Assembly (NCBI RefSeq): GCF_900115265.1
Contig: NZ_FOVU01000001.1
Location: 276,001 to 340,000 of the forward strand
Direction of reading: 5' to 3'
DNA length: 64,000 nt
Source of the DNA: Bradyrhizobium sp. Ghvi
Lineage (GTDB): Bacteria > Pseudomonadota > Alphaproteobacteria > Rhizobiales > Xanthobacteraceae
The notes under the pieces are model-generated. The model searched no databases, was not told the DNA's origin, and was given only the letters and a program-made list of their open reading frames with translations. This document shows, piece by piece, positions 1-8,579 of the stretch (positions are counted from its first letter, which is position 1; every line of letters begins with the position of its first letter). The translations under genes were made by a program, and so were the position numbers.

Positions 1-329
1 GGCTGTGCAACATGGCCATGGTCGAGCTCGAGCCGGTGCTGTCGGAAGAGCTGATCAATGCCGGGACCTATCACCACTCGGGTGACCTCGAGGCGCATGG
101 CCGGGTCGACGTGTTCAACAACCTGCTCGCCTCCGACGTCGAGCGGCTGCACGTCCTGATCACGCGCCATGCGAAAGCGACCGGCTCCAGGCGCGCCGCC
201 GAGATCCTCGCCGATTGGAAGGAATGGCTGCCCAAATTCCGCAAGGTGATGCCGGTCGAATACCGGCGCGCGCTCCGCGAAATGGCCGCCAACGCGGACG
301 CCGAGCCGAAAATCGCGATCGGGGCGTAA
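1..329 (+). CDS. gltB: Glutamate synthase large subunit, C-terminal fragment
   Basis: This is the last ~109 residues of the NADPH-dependent glutamate synthase large (alpha) subunit; the reading frame is open through the left edge (first full codon at 3), so the gene starts outside the window. The tail shows the GltB C-terminus: CNMAMVELEPV, then AGTYHHSGDLEAHG and a helical end (ILADWKEWLPKFRKVMP). In the family this region closes the glutamine-amidotransferase/FMN synthase polypeptide, which transfers the glutamine amide to 2-oxoglutarate. The small subunit gene gltD follows on the same strand after a 144-nt gap that holds a palindromic repeat, so the two probably form one operon. Identification rests on the tail plus gltD. 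Confidence 0.9.
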   Translation, partial: LCNMAMVELEPVLSEELINAGTYHHSGDLEAHGRVDVFNNLLASDVERLHVLITRHAKATGSRRAAEILADWKEWLPKFRKVMPVEYRRALREMAANADAEPKIAIGA

Positions 330-341
330 GGCATCACACCC

Positions 342-427
342 CGTCATTGCGAGCGGAGCGAAGCAATCCAGAAACTCTCCGCGAAAAGACTGGATTGCTT
401 CGTCGCAAGAACTCCTCGCAATGACGG
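342..427. repeat. Intergenic palindromic repeat, family E (CGTCATTGCGAGCG type)
   Basis: The element begins CGTCATTGCGAGCGGAG and ends CTCGCAATGACG. Its inner arms are GAAGCAATCCAG and CTGGATTGCTTC, so the transcript folds into a long stem. It lies between gltB and gltD and is probably transcribed within their mRNA. Only one copy of this family was seen in the window. Similar palindromes are common in Bradyrhizobium intergenic DNA. Confidence 0.7.
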
Positions 428-473
428 ATGAGGAAACAACAGACGAATTAGCCGGCAGGGACTTCGAGCTTTA

Positions 474-1925
474 ATGGGCAAGATCACGGGTTTTCTCGAA
501 ATCGAACGGCACGACCGCAAGTACACCCCGGTCGCCGAGCGCGTGAAGCATTACAACGAGTTCGTCATTCCGCTCTCCGAGAAGGAAGTGCGAGACCAGG
601 CTGCGCGCTGCATGAATTGCGGCATCCCCTATTGCCACGGCACCGGCTCGGTCGCCCCCGGCACGCCCGGCTGCCCGGTCAACAACCAGATCCCCGATTG
701 GAACGACCTCGTCTATCAGGGCAATTGGGAAGAAGCCTCGCGCAACCTGCACTCGACCAACAACTTCCCTGAGTTCACCGGCCGCATCTGTCCGGCGCCG
801 TGCGAAGCGTCCTGCACGCTCAACATCGACGACAACCCGGTCACCATCAAGACGATCGAGTGCGCGATCGTCGACCGCGCCTGGGACAATGGCTGGCTGA
901 AGCCTGAAGTCGCGGCTGTGAAGACCGGCAAGAAGGTCGCCGTGATCGGATCCGGTCCGGCCGGCATGGCCTGCGCCCAGCAGCTCGCGCGCGCCGGCCA
1001 CGACGTGCATGTCTACGAGAAGTACGCCAAGGCCGGCGGTCTTCTTCGTTACGGCATCCCCGACTTCAAGATGGAAAAGGGCGTCATCGACCGCCGCGTC
1101 AAGCAGATGGAAGCCGAAGGCGTCACCTTCCACTACAACAGCCATGTCGGCATGACCGGCAATGTCGATCCGCGTGAGATGTTGAACCAGTACGACGCGA
1201 TCGCGCTGACCGGCGGTGCGGAAGCCCCGCGCGACCTGCCGATCCCCGGCCGCGAGCTCGACGGCATCCACTACGCGATGGACTTCCTGCCGCAGCAGAA
1301 CCGCCGCGTCTCCGAAGAGCCGCTGAACGGCGTCAAGGAGATCCTCGCCGGAGGCAAGCATGTCGTCGTCATCGGCGGCGGCGACACCGGATCAGACTGC
1401 ATCGGCACCTCGCTGCGCCAGGGCGCGCTCTCAGTGACCCAGCTCGAGATCATGCCCGCGCCGCCCGAGCGCGAGAACAAGGGCCTGACCTGGCCGAACT
1501 GGCCGCTGAAGATGCGCACCTCCTCCAGCCAGGCCGAAGGCGCGATCCGCGAATACGCCGTGCTGACGCAGAAGTTTTCCGGCGAGAACGGCAAGGTCAA
1601 GAAGCTGCACTGCGTGCACGTCGACGACAAGTTCAAACCGATCGCCGGCACCGAGTTCGAGTTGGAGGCCGAGCTCGTCCTGCTCGCGATGGGCTTTCTC
1701 CATCCCGTGCATGAGGGCCTCCTGAAGCAGCTCGCGGTCGAGCTCGACCCGCGCGGCAACGTCAAGGCCAACACGCTGGACTACCAGACCTCGCGCCCGA
1801 ACGTGTTTTCGGCGGGCGACATGCGCCGCGGCCAGTCGCTGGTGGTCTGGGCCATCCGCGAGGGCCGGCTGTGCGCGCGCTCGATCGACACGTTCCTGAT
1901 GGGGAAGACGGACCTGCCGCGGTAA
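474..1925 (+). CDS. gltD: Glutamate synthase small subunit
   Basis: 483 aa, the usual length for GltD, the beta subunit that takes electrons from NADPH through FAD and iron-sulfur clusters to the large subunit for ammonia assimilation. N-terminal cysteines (about residues 46, 49, 54, 67 and 106, 110, 114, including [10 protein letters not shown] and CPAPCEASC) would ligate two 4Fe-4S clusters. A dinucleotide-binding GSGPAG motif sits near residue 160 with the following [14 protein letters not shown] second nucleotide site reads [11 protein letters not shown] near residue 298. The C-terminal [17 protein letters not shown] is typical of this flavoprotein family. It follows gltB directly. It could be confused with other GltD-like oxidoreductase subunits, but the gltB neighbour settles it. 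Confidence 0.96.
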   Translation: MGKITGFLEIERHDRKYTPVAERVKHYNEFVIPLSEKEVRDQAARCMNCGIPYCHGTGSVAPGTPGCPVNNQIPDWNDLVYQGNWEEASRNLHSTNNFPEFTGRICPAPCEASCTLNIDDNPVTIKTIECAIVDRAWDNGWLKPEVAAVKTGKKVAVIGSGPAGMACAQQLARAGHDVHVYEKYAKAGGLLRYGIPDFKMEKGVIDRRVKQMEAEGVTFHYNSHVGMTGNVDPREMLNQYDAIALTGGAEAPRDLPIPGRELDGIHYAMDFLPQQNRRVSEEPLNGVKEILAGGKHVVVIGGGDTGSDCIGTSLRQGALSVTQLEIMPAPPERENKGLTWPNWPLKMRTSSSQAEGAIREYAVLTQKFSGENGKVKKLHCVHVDDKFKPIAGTEFELEAELVLLAMGFLHPVHEGLLKQLAVELDPRGNVKANTLDYQTSRPNVFSAGDMRRGQSLVVWAIREGRLCARSIDTFLMGKTDLPR

Positions 1926-1930
1926 GATCT

Positions 1931-2034
1931 GTCATTCCGGGGCGCGCGAAGCGCGAACCCGGAATCCATTCATCTACAGATTCTGAGGCCAGTTGGATTC
2001 CGGGCTCGCGCCAAGTGGCGCGCCCCGGAATGAC
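1931..2034. repeat. Intergenic palindromic repeat, family A copy 1
   Basis: An inverted repeat opening GTCATTCCGGGGCGCGCGAA and closing GCGCGCCCCGGAATGAC, with inner arms GGAATCCA and TGGATTCC. It lies between the convergent genes gltD and the beta-barrel protein gene, so it may also act as a bidirectional 3' end. The same family recurs at 5006, 28788, 52660 and 63540, and in diverged form at 62631. Confidence 0.8.
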
Positions 2035-2041
2035 AGCGCAA

Positions 2042-3784
2042 CTAATTCTGCAACCTCACACCCAGCATCACAACCGTCCCTTGCGAGCTCGACCCCGGCT
2101 GGTTCGAGTCCAGGATGTCGTGGCGCAAGGTGCCCTTGATCCAGACGTTGCGGTTGAGCTTGTAGATCAGGTTGCCTTCGAGCGAGTAGGTTTTGTCGTT
2201 GCGGCCCTGGTTCTGGTAGTCGTAGGTGCCGTAGGTGAACTTGCCGATCGCGGTGAGCCAGCGGCGGAAGTCGTGGTCGACTTCCGCTGCATAGGTGTGC
2301 ACGAGCACGCCGGAGGAGCCGGGGATGGTGGTTTCCGCGATCTGCGTATCGGTGTTGAACTTCACCGTGGTCAGCCCGCTTGCGTTCCAGATCAGCGAGC
2401 CCGAGGTCAGGAAGCCCGAGAGCTGGCTCAGGCGCGGATCGACATAGGTGCGCGCGGAATAGCCGACCGAGATCTCGCCGGTGAGGATGCGCGAGAATTC
2501 GAACGACGAGCCGACCTTGGCGTAGCCGCCGGATGAATCGCGCAAGTAGCCGTTGCGATCGGCGGCCTGGTCGTGGACGCGGTTGTCGCCCTGGATCTCG
2601 ACGAACGGCTTCAGGCCGGGCTTGAGATCGTAGGAGAAGCGGCCGACGCCGCCATATTGATTGAAGTCGCGATCGTTGTTGCTGAAGATCGAGCCGTCGG
2701 TGAGCTTTGAATCGGTGTAGGCGGTGCGGTCCACCGTGGCGCCGGCGGCGACCTGGAAGCGGTTGAAGGTCTGGTCGAAGCCAACGGTGGTGCCGTAAGT
2801 GGCATAGACAGGATATTTCTGCAGACCGGCCTGCACGTTCGGGCTGCCGGGATTGTCGGTGGCGAGCCGCAGGCGCAGCTGCGAGGTCAGCTTGAAATCC
2901 CGATCGACGTCGACGCGGCCGTCGACATGGCCGGTGAAGTCGGGGCGGTTGATTTCGACCGGCGACGGCGAGGCGAGGCCGTCGATGGTCACTGGCATGT
3001 TGTTGGTGTAGCCCGAGAACGAGCCGCGCAGATCGGCGACCAGGGCGTGGCGTTCCCAGTCGGAGATCACGAGCAGGTCAGGCGCGACGACATAGACCGG
3101 CGAGCCAACAGGCTTTTGCAGGCGCGCAGGATTGGTGTCGTAGCCGGCGGAGAGCTCGAGACCGCCCTTGATCAGAAAGCTGCCGGCGTAATCGCCGACC
3201 GCGCCAAATGCATCGTCATCAGCCTTGAGGCGGCGGCGCAGCGGCTGGCCGGGCACGATGCCGGCCATGGCCGGCGGCACCGGCGTCTTGTGCGCGGTTT
3301 CCGATGGTGGCGGCGCGATGCGCGGAGGGCCAAGACCCGTGTCCGGCGTCGCCGGCGGCACCGGCGAGCCGGGACCGGCCGGTCGCTTCGGCTTCGGCTG
3401 GCCGGGATACAGCTTTGGCTGCTGGCGCTTGCGATTGAGCGAATCGTAACCGGAGCCGCTGGCGCCGTTGGCAGGAGGCAGTCCATAGGTCGGCACCTGG
3501 CCAACGCGCGTCGTCGCGGGCGCTTCGCTCTTCTTGCGGGGATCGTCATTGGGGTCCGGCGGCTGCGGCACCGCGTCCGACGGCGCCTGCAGCACACCGG
3601 CCGTGCGGCGCATCGGCAGCGCATCGGGCGAGACGAAGCCGCCGCGGCTGGGATTGAACAGGTCGGGCGTGAGGCTCTGCGCGGCCGCGGGCGCGCTTTC
3701 CAGCGCCGTCAGCAACAGGCATGGCAAAGCGGCGCGGAAAGCTAACGCGCAGCTGCTCCGGCCCCTGCCTGGAGGCGACCCCAC
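2042..3784 (-). CDS. Putative outer-membrane beta-barrel (porin-like) protein
   Basis: 580 aa from a GTG start with GGAG about 10 nt upstream. An N-terminal signal peptide (basic start, hydrophobic stretch, then PAAAQ) is followed by about 150 residues rich in Pro, Arg and Lys and low in secondary-structure signal. The remaining ~380 residues have alternating hydrophobic/polar strands ending in a short aromatic-free tail (VVMLGVRLQN). Phrases such as GGLELSAGYDTNPAR and the repeated YxxK/R strands resemble the BBP2-like putative beta-barrel porin family seen in rhizobia. It is probably exported to the outer membrane; its substrate is unknown. It is divergent from kdsD, which makes an LPS precursor, but a shared function is only a guess. 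Confidence 0.7.
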   Translation of the reverse strand: MGSPPGRGRSSCALAFRAALPCLLLTALESAPAAAQSLTPDLFNPSRGGFVSPDALPMRRTAGVLQAPSDAVPQPPDPNDDPRKKSEAPATTRVGQVPTYGLPPANGASGSGYDSLNRKRQQPKLYPGQPKPKRPAGPGSPVPPATPDTGLGPPRIAPPPSETAHKTPVPPAMAGIVPGQPLRRRLKADDDAFGAVGDYAGSFLIKGGLELSAGYDTNPARLQKPVGSPVYVVAPDLLVISDWERHALVADLRGSFSGYTNNMPVTIDGLASPSPVEINRPDFTGHVDGRVDVDRDFKLTSQLRLRLATDNPGSPNVQAGLQKYPVYATYGTTVGFDQTFNRFQVAAGATVDRTAYTDSKLTDGSIFSNNDRDFNQYGGVGRFSYDLKPGLKPFVEIQGDNRVHDQAADRNGYLRDSSGGYAKVGSSFEFSRILTGEISVGYSARTYVDPRLSQLSGFLTSGSLIWNASGLTTVKFNTDTQIAETTIPGSSGVLVHTYAAEVDHDFRRWLTAIGKFTYGTYDYQNQGRNDKTYSLEGNLIYKLNRNVWIKGTLRHDILDSNQPGSSSQGTVVMLGVRLQN

Positions 3785-3977
3785 GATGGAATAACTCCAA
3801 CGAAATCAAACACTTTCACGATCATCCCCACCGGCTCGCGGGAACCATCGTTAATGGAGTTAAAACAATTATGGTTAATGACCCGTTGAGGGTGTTGGAG
3901 CCCGCGTCGCCTCGCGGGCCGGAGCGTGCTAAGCAGGCCGGCAACGGGCTGACGCCCCTCCTCCCCTGGACGTGAAC

Positions 3978-4985
3978 ATGCCGAGTTCGAAACCGCTGAT
4001 GACCCAATCATCCGGCCCTGCCCCTACATCAGTCGAATCCGCGCTTCGCACGCTGGAGACCGAGAGCGGCGGCATCAACGCGCTCTCGGCCGCCCTGCGC
4101 GGCCCGCTGGGCGAAGCCTTTGCCAAGGCGGTCGATCTGATCCGCAACGCCAAGGGCCGCGTCATCGTCACCGGCCTCGGCAAGTCCGGCCACATGGCGC
4201 GCAAGATCGCCGCGACCCTGGCCTCGACGGGCACGCCGGCGTTCTTCGTCCACACCGCCGAGGCTGCGCATGGCGACCTCGGCATGATCACCACGGACGA
4301 CGTCATCATGGCGCTGTCCTGGTCCGGCGAGCAGCCGGAGATGAAGACACTCGTGAACTACTCCGCCCGCTTTGCGATCCCGATGATCGCGGTGACCTCG
4401 AGCGCGGCGTCTTCGCTGGGCCAGGCCGCCGACATCGTGATCGAGCTGCCGAAGGCGCGCGAGGCCTGCCCGCACAATCTGGCACCGACCACCTCGACCA
4501 TGATGCAGGTCGCGATCGGCGATGCCATCGCCATCGCGCTGCTCGAAAGTCGCGGCTTCACCGCGCTGGAATTCGCCCATTTCCATCCGGGCGGCAAGCT
4601 GGGCGCGATGCTGAAATTCGTCCGCGACTACATGCGCACCGGCGCGGAGATCCCGGTCAAGCCGCTCGGCACCAAGATGTCGGACGCGGTGGTGGAGATG
4701 TCGGCCAAGGGGCTCGGCTGCGTCTGCATCGTCAATGATGCGAACGAGGCCGTCGGCATCATCACCGACGGCGATCTGCGCCGCCACATGCGCCCCGATC
4801 TGCTGACGGCGATGGTGGACGACATCATGACCAGGCAGCCGAAGACGGTACCGCCCTCGATGCTCGCGACCGAGATGATCGATGTGCTGAACACAAGCAA
4901 GATCACGACGCTGGTGGTGACTGAGGCAAACAAGGTTGTCGGCATCGTGCACCTGCACGATCTGCTGCGGGCAGGCGTGGCGTAA
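3978..4985 (+). CDS. kdsD: Arabinose-5-phosphate isomerase (KpsF/GutQ family)
   Basis: 335 aa from ATG 3978 (an in-frame GTG lies 6 nt upstream). The protein interconverts ribulose-5-phosphate and arabinose-5-phosphate, the first committed step toward Kdo in lipopolysaccharide. An SIS domain fills about residues 50-200, with GLGKSGHMARKIAATLASTG, then FFVHTAEAAHGDLG and the downstream HPGGKLG typical of the family. Two CBS motifs occupy the C-terminal ~120 residues (VGIITDGDLRR; VGIVHLHDLLRAG). Length and order match KdsD. The upstream intergenic DNA (3785-3971) is AT-rich for this genome and carries TTAACCAT-like boxes. A capsule-specific KpsF role cannot be excluded. Confidence 0.93.
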   Translation: MPSSKPLMTQSSGPAPTSVESALRTLETESGGINALSAALRGPLGEAFAKAVDLIRNAKGRVIVTGLGKSGHMARKIAATLASTGTPAFFVHTAEAAHGDLGMITTDDVIMALSWSGEQPEMKTLVNYSARFAIPMIAVTSSAASSLGQAADIVIELPKAREACPHNLAPTTSTMMQVAIGDAIAIALLESRGFTALEFAHFHPGGKLGAMLKFVRDYMRTGAEIPVKPLGTKMSDAVVEMSAKGLGCVCIVNDANEAVGIITDGDLRRHMRPDLLTAMVDDIMTRQPKTVPPSMLATEMIDVLNTSKITTLVVTEANKVVGIVHLHDLLRAGVA

Positions 4986-5005
4986 GGCCGCCGCGCTCTC
5001 CTCGT

Positions 5006-5129
5006 GTCGTTCCGGGGCGCGCCCCTTGGCGCGAGCTATGGTGCGCAATTGCGCACCCGAGAATCCATTCATCTGCGAGGTTACGGCCCGATGGATTCCG
5101 GGCTCGCGCTTCGCGCGCCCCGGAATGAC
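5006..5129. repeat. Intergenic palindromic repeat, family A copy 2
   Basis: The element starts GTCGTTCCGGGGCGCGC and ends GCGCGCCCCGGAATGAC, with inner ATCCAT and ATGGAT boxes. It is longer than the other copies because of an extra segment (GAGCTATGGTGCGCAATTGC region) in the left arm. It lies between the convergent genes kdsD and the carboxymuconolactone decarboxylase-like gene. Confidence 0.75.
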
Positions 5130-5131
5130 AA

Positions 5132-5683
5132 CTACCGCGGAAACCGCGCCGCCTTCTCCTCCAGAGGCAGGTTCAGCCCGTTCGCCAGATACGACACGGT
5201 GCGATAAAAGCCGCACAGCAGCATGATTTCCAGAATTTGCGCCTCGTCGTAGTGCCCCGACAGAGCTGCGAACTCGGCGTCGGTAAGGGTCGCGCGGTGA
5301 TGGAGCGCGTCCACCGCCGCGATCAAGGCCTGCTCCGCCGGCGACCAGCAGGGCGAGGTCGCATTGTCCGCGACCGTCGCGCGGACCTCATCCTCGGTAA
5401 GCTTTGCCGGACCGGCAAAGACCGCGACATGGACGCCCCATTCATACTCGCAGTGGTTCAGCGCACAGGTACGATCGATGACGATCTCGCGCTCGCGCAG
5501 TGAGAGCGGCCCCGGATCGAGCAGCCCGGCGGCGCGAAACTTGTCCCAGGCGCGGGTGTGGGCGGCCATTACCCGGAACAGCACCAGCGGCGGGGCACCG
5601 CGCATGATGCGGTCGAACTGCGCCTGGATCTGCGGGGGATAAGGCTGATCGAGCGGGGCGATGCGCGGCGTCGGGGATGACAT
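5132..5683 (-). CDS. Carboxymuconolactone decarboxylase-like (AhpD-fold) protein
   Basis: 183 aa. The central region LSLREREIVIDRTCALNHCEYEWGVH carries the AhpD/CMD-type helix with a conserved glutamate and a Cys-x4-Cys/His arrangement. A later segment (YDEAQILEIMLLCGFYRTVSYLANGL) matches the second conserved helix. Members of this fold include gamma-carboxymuconolactone decarboxylase and peroxidase-like reductants; the exact substrate cannot be read from sequence. The gene is divergent from an HxlR regulator across a 71-nt gap containing two operator-like palindromes, so it is probably induced by whatever that regulator senses (often aldehydes, quinones or electrophiles). A protocatechuate-pathway role is not supported by neighbours. 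Confidence 0.82.
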   Translation of the reverse strand: MSSPTPRIAPLDQPYPPQIQAQFDRIMRGAPPLVLFRVMAAHTRAWDKFRAAGLLDPGPLSLREREIVIDRTCALNHCEYEWGVHVAVFAGPAKLTEDEVRATVADNATSPCWSPAEQALIAAVDALHHRATLTDAEFAALSGHYDEAQILEIMLLCGFYRTVSYLANGLNLPLEEKAARFPR

Positions 5684-5696
5684 GAGCGTCCTCTTT

Positions 5697-5713
5697 GCTA
5701 CAATTATTGTAGC
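5697..5713. promoter_or_regulatory. Operator-like palindrome 1 (probable HxlR site)
   Basis: GCTACAATTATTGTAGC is a perfect palindrome of two 8-nt arms around one central base. It lies between the divergent CMD-like gene and the hxlR-like gene, next to the CMD-like start. A second site with the same outer GCTAC/GTAGC arms begins 22 bp away. Confidence 0.72.
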
Positions 5714-5718
5714 AGTAC

Positions 5719-5735
5719 GCTACATTATCCGTAGC
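5719..5735. promoter_or_regulatory. Operator-like palindrome 2 (probable HxlR site)
   Basis: GCTACATTATCCGTAGC keeps the 5-nt arms of site 1 and the same 17-bp length but has a non-palindromic centre. Centre-to-centre distance to site 1 is 22 bp, about two helical turns, as expected if two regulator dimers bind the same face. It ends 19 nt before the hxlR start codon. Confidence 0.65.
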
Positions 5736-5754
5736 AAGACGCAAGAGGATCGCG

Positions 5755-6081
5755 ATGGCGAAACAGGCAGGCTCAAGGGATCACCGCGTCCGCGGCTCGC
5801 GCACCGGGCGGGCGATCATGGCGCTGCTCGACCTGCTCGGCCGGCGCTGGAGCCTGCGGATATTATGGGAATTGCGCGAAAGCCCCCTCACCTCGCGCGC
5901 GCTACGCACGGCCTGCGACGAGGCCTCGCCGACAGTGCTGCAGGCCCGGCTGACGGAGCTGCGGGAGGCGGGGTTCGTGGAGCTCGGCGATGGCGGCGGT
6001 TACGGGCTGACCGCGCTCGGGCGGGAGCTGTGCGAGACATTCATGCCGCTGCACCGGTTTGCGGAGAGGTGGAAGGAGTAG
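5755..6081 (+). CDS. HxlR-family winged-helix transcriptional regulator
   Basis: 108 aa, typical for the family. An AAGAGGA ribosome site ends 5 nt before ATG 5755. The HxlR core is clear: LLGRRWSLRILWELRESPLT, then a recognition region ASPTVLQARLTELREAGFVE and the wing (GGGYGLTALGREL). HxlR proteins bind DNA as dimers and often control a divergent neighbour, which here is the CMD-like enzyme; the shared gap holds two GCTAC-N7-GTAGC sites that would allow autoregulation. The N-terminus is basic and short. There is no obvious cysteine sensor, so the signal is unknown. Confidence 0.88.
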   Translation: MAKQAGSRDHRVRGSRTGRAIMALLDLLGRRWSLRILWELRESPLTSRALRTACDEASPTVLQARLTELREAGFVELGDGGGYGLTALGRELCETFMPLHRFAERWKE

Positions 6082-6112
6082 GGATCAAGCGCAGCCGCGC
6101 ACTCTGATCTTC

Positions 6113-6236
6113 CTTCTCCCCTTGTGGGAGAAGGTGGCGCGAAGCGCCGGATGAGGGGTTTTATCCGCGAACTCAATGAGAATTGAACTCGCCGATAGAG
6201 ACCCCTCACCCGTCTCCCACAAGGGGAGAGGGGAAA
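6113..6236. repeat. Intergenic palindromic repeat, family B copy 1
   Basis: An inverted repeat with outer arms CTTCTCCCCTTGTGGGAGA and its complement-like partner CTCCCACAAGGGGAGAG, and an inner GGATGAGGGG/ACCCCTCACC pair. It lies between the convergent hxlR and nfeD genes. Related copies are at 28650 and 55544. Confidence 0.75.
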
Positions 6237-6242
6237 GAGTCT

Positions 6243-6686
6243 TCACGCCGCGGCCACCGTGAGATTAGCGCCATCCACCTGCACCACCTTCACCCGCGTC
6301 CCGGCGGGCGTATCCGGGCCTGCCACGCGCCAGACCGTGTCGCCGATGCGCACCGTGCCGTTGCCGTCGATGATCGGCTTCTCCAGCGTGAACTCGCGGC
6401 CGAGCAGCGCCTCGGAGCGCTTGTTGAGGAAGGGGCTCGCGCTGGCATCCGGCTTCGGCCGGGCGAGGCGGCGCCACACCGGCACGGCTGCAGCGGCGAA
6501 CACCGCGAACATCACAAGCTGGATCTGCCAGGAGATGACGGCGGCGAACGAGATCAGGCCGACCAGAAGCGCGGCAAGCCCGAGCCAGAACAGGAACACG
6601 CCCGGCGCGACCACCTCCAGCGCCATCAGGATGAAGCCGAAAATCAGCCAATTCCAGGTGCCGAGCGATACGAACATGTCCGTCAT
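6243..6686 (-). CDS. NfeD-like membrane protein
   Basis: 147 aa, short NfeD type without the N-terminal protease domain. Two or three hydrophobic helices in the first ~75 residues (WLIFGFILMALEVVAPGVFLFW; LALLVGLISFAA region) are followed by a soluble C-terminal beta domain with the OB-fold pattern LLGREFTLEKPIIDGNGTVRIGDTVWRV. In bacteria these proteins pair with SPFH/stomatin proteins in membrane microdomains. Here the SPFH gene lies upstream on the same strand with only a 55-nt gap, so both are probably co-transcribed. Confidence 0.85.
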   Translation of the reverse strand: MTDMFVSLGTWNWLIFGFILMALEVVAPGVFLFWLGLAALLVGLISFAAVISWQIQLVMFAVFAAAAVPVWRRLARPKPDASASPFLNKRSEALLGREFTLEKPIIDGNGTVRIGDTVWRVAGPDTPAGTRVKVVQVDGANLTVAAA

Positions 6687-6741
6687 GACACGACCTCCAG
6701 ATATCAGCGCATGACCTTAGCGGAAAGTCATGCGCTATTCC

Positions 6742-7746
6742 CTACCCCTGTCGCGGCGGGACCACCGGCGGCGTCGAGCCGGTCGGCGGCACCGAAGCGG
6801 TGCGGCGCGCGGCGGCGGTCGCGGACGCAGCACTTTCGCCGAACGTCGCCTTCGCGATTTCGCCGATGCCGGCGAGCGATCCGAGCATGCTGGTCGCCTC
6901 CATCGGCAGCATGATGATCTTCTGGTTCGGCGCATCCGCGAACTGGCCGAACGCCTTGATGTATTTGTCCGCAATAAAGTAGTTCAGCGCGGCGACATCG
7001 CCCTTGGCAATGGCTTCCGACACGGCCTGCGTCGCCTTGGCCTCTGCTTCAGCGAGACGCTCGCGCGCCTCGGCGTCGCGGAAGGCGGCTTCGCGACGGC
7101 CCTCGGCTTGGAGGATCTGACCCTGCTTGGCGCCTTCGGCGCGCAGGATTTCCGACTGGCGCTGGCCTTCGGCGGCGAGAATGTCGGCGCGCTTGACGCG
7201 CTCGGCCTTCATTTGCCGGCCCATGGCCTCGACGAGGTCGGCCGGCGGCACGATATCCTTGATCTCGATGCGGTTGACCTTGACGCCCCAGGGCGAGACC
7301 GCCGCGTCAACCACACGCAAGAGGCGCTCGTTGATCTCGTCGCGATGCGACAGCACCTGATCGAGATCCATCGAGCCCATCACCGAACGGATGTTGGTCA
7401 TGGTCAGCACCGTGATCGCCTGGTTGAGGTTGGCGACCTCGTAGCTCGCCTTCGCGGCGTCGAACACCTGGTAGAAGGCGACGCCATCCACCGTCACGGT
7501 GGCGTTGTCCTTGGTGATGACCTCCTGCTCGGGGATGTCGATCACCTGCTCCATCATGTTGATCTTGCGCCCGACGCGATCGAAATAGGGCACGATCAGG
7601 TTGAGCCCGGGGCTCAGCGTCTGCGTGTATTTGCCGAACCGCTCGATGGTCCAATCATAGCCCTGCGGCACCGTCTTCACGCCGGCAATCAGCGTGACGA
7701 TGACGAGCAACACCAGAACAATCGCGAAAATATCGAAACCGCTCAT
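6742..7746 (-). CDS. SPFH/Band 7 (stomatin-like, QmcA type) membrane protein
   Basis: 334 aa from ATG 7746, chosen over an in-frame ATG 18 codons upstream because GGAGGAA lies just before it. One N-terminal membrane helix (residues ~3-24) is followed by the Band 7 domain: VPQGYDWTIERFGKYTQTLSPGLN, then VITKDNATVTVDGVAFYQV and SHRDEINERLLRVVD...WGVKVNRIEIKDI. A long charged Ala/Glu/Arg-rich coiled coil (residues ~185-260, AEGQRQSEILRAEG) and a proline-rich tail complete it. It is likely a membrane scaffold that assembles oligomeric microdomains and may modulate proteases. The partner NfeD-like gene is directly downstream. Confidence 0.92.
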   Translation of the reverse strand: MSGFDIFAIVLVLLVIVTLIAGVKTVPQGYDWTIERFGKYTQTLSPGLNLIVPYFDRVGRKINMMEQVIDIPEQEVITKDNATVTVDGVAFYQVFDAAKASYEVANLNQAITVLTMTNIRSVMGSMDLDQVLSHRDEINERLLRVVDAAVSPWGVKVNRIEIKDIVPPADLVEAMGRQMKAERVKRADILAAEGQRQSEILRAEGAKQGQILQAEGRREAAFRDAEARERLAEAEAKATQAVSEAIAKGDVAALNYFIADKYIKAFGQFADAPNQKIIMLPMEATSMLGSLAGIGEIAKATFGESAASATAAARRTASVPPTGSTPPVVPPRQG

Positions 7747-7935
7747 CTTTCCTCCAAGGCGGGAAAAGCCCCTTCCCGCGCTGCCATTGGTCGGGATCAA
7801 GACCCTAGCGGTTCAGCAGCCGCTTTTCACGTCGGTTTGCCGCGCCAATTCCGCAAGAACAGCGACGGATGAATTTATTTGAACCGGCCGAAGGACGGCC
7901 ATTGAAAAATCGGCGGTGGCCACCCAAGGATTGAT

Positions 7936-8463
7936 CTAGTTTGACCAGCCGAAATTGACCGGCTTCAGCCCGGCGAGTTCAGGCCGCTCCTTGCGTAGCT
8001 TCGCCAGCTGGACAGCCGTCGGCCTTGTCTCGAAATTGCGTGACAGCCCCGGAAAGACGGTCGCCACATAGTACAGGCCGGGCGAGAGGATATCCATCTT
8101 CGGCGTATGCACCGGCACGAATCCCATCGACGCACCATTCGGGAGATAGGTGCCCGGACGGCTTGCCGTCGTATAGTTCTGCAGCTCCAGCCCGGTCGTT
8201 CCGACCGCTACGGGAATTGCGACAAATCCATCGGGTGCAAGGCTGATCCCGCGCGCATTGATCGCCGGAAAGCCGCTGTGAACAAACTGAAGATAGTTGA
8301 TCGTCTCGCTGCCGCCGTTTGCCACCAGTAGGATCGCCGTATCACTTTTGACGGCGCTGCCGGCCTGCACCGCGTCCGGATACATACTGGACGCAACATC
8401 GCCGGTCGTATTGCAGCCCGCGAGCGCGCAGGCCACGATAGCGACAAATATCCATTCCCGCAT
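7936..8463 (-). CDS. Putative lipoprotein of unknown function
   Basis: 175 aa from ATG 8463 (a longer form starting at 8499 would put a basic tail before the signal peptide). The N-terminus MREWIFVAIVACALAGCNTTG has a hydrophobic core and the lipobox LAGC, so lipidation of Cys 17 is likely. The rest contains beta-rich segments (TAILLVANGGSETINYLQF; PGLYYVATVFPG). I do not recognise the family. It stands alone, with the ABC-type substrate-binding protein gene upstream on the same strand. Confidence 0.65.
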   Translation of the reverse strand: MREWIFVAIVACALAGCNTTGDVASSMYPDAVQAGSAVKSDTAILLVANGGSETINYLQFVHSGFPAINARGISLAPDGFVAIPVAVGTTGLELQNYTTASRPGTYLPNGASMGFVPVHTPKMDILSPGLYYVATVFPGLSRNFETRPTAVQLAKLRKERPELAGLKPVNFGWSN

Positions 8464-8579
8464 CGACCGAAACCCGCCACCTTGTGCTGTCCGTCGCAAC
8501 CACCGGATGGCGACGGAATCCCCCGACGACTATGTCAGATCCTCGCAGTTTGCTCCAGAAGCAGAGTGCAACGGCGATA

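Noticed and set aside
471..1361. A 296-codon frame antisense to gltD
   Set aside because: High-GC genes leave long open frames on the other strand; its sequence has no family motif, while the sense strand encodes clear GltD with Fe-S and nucleotide motifs.
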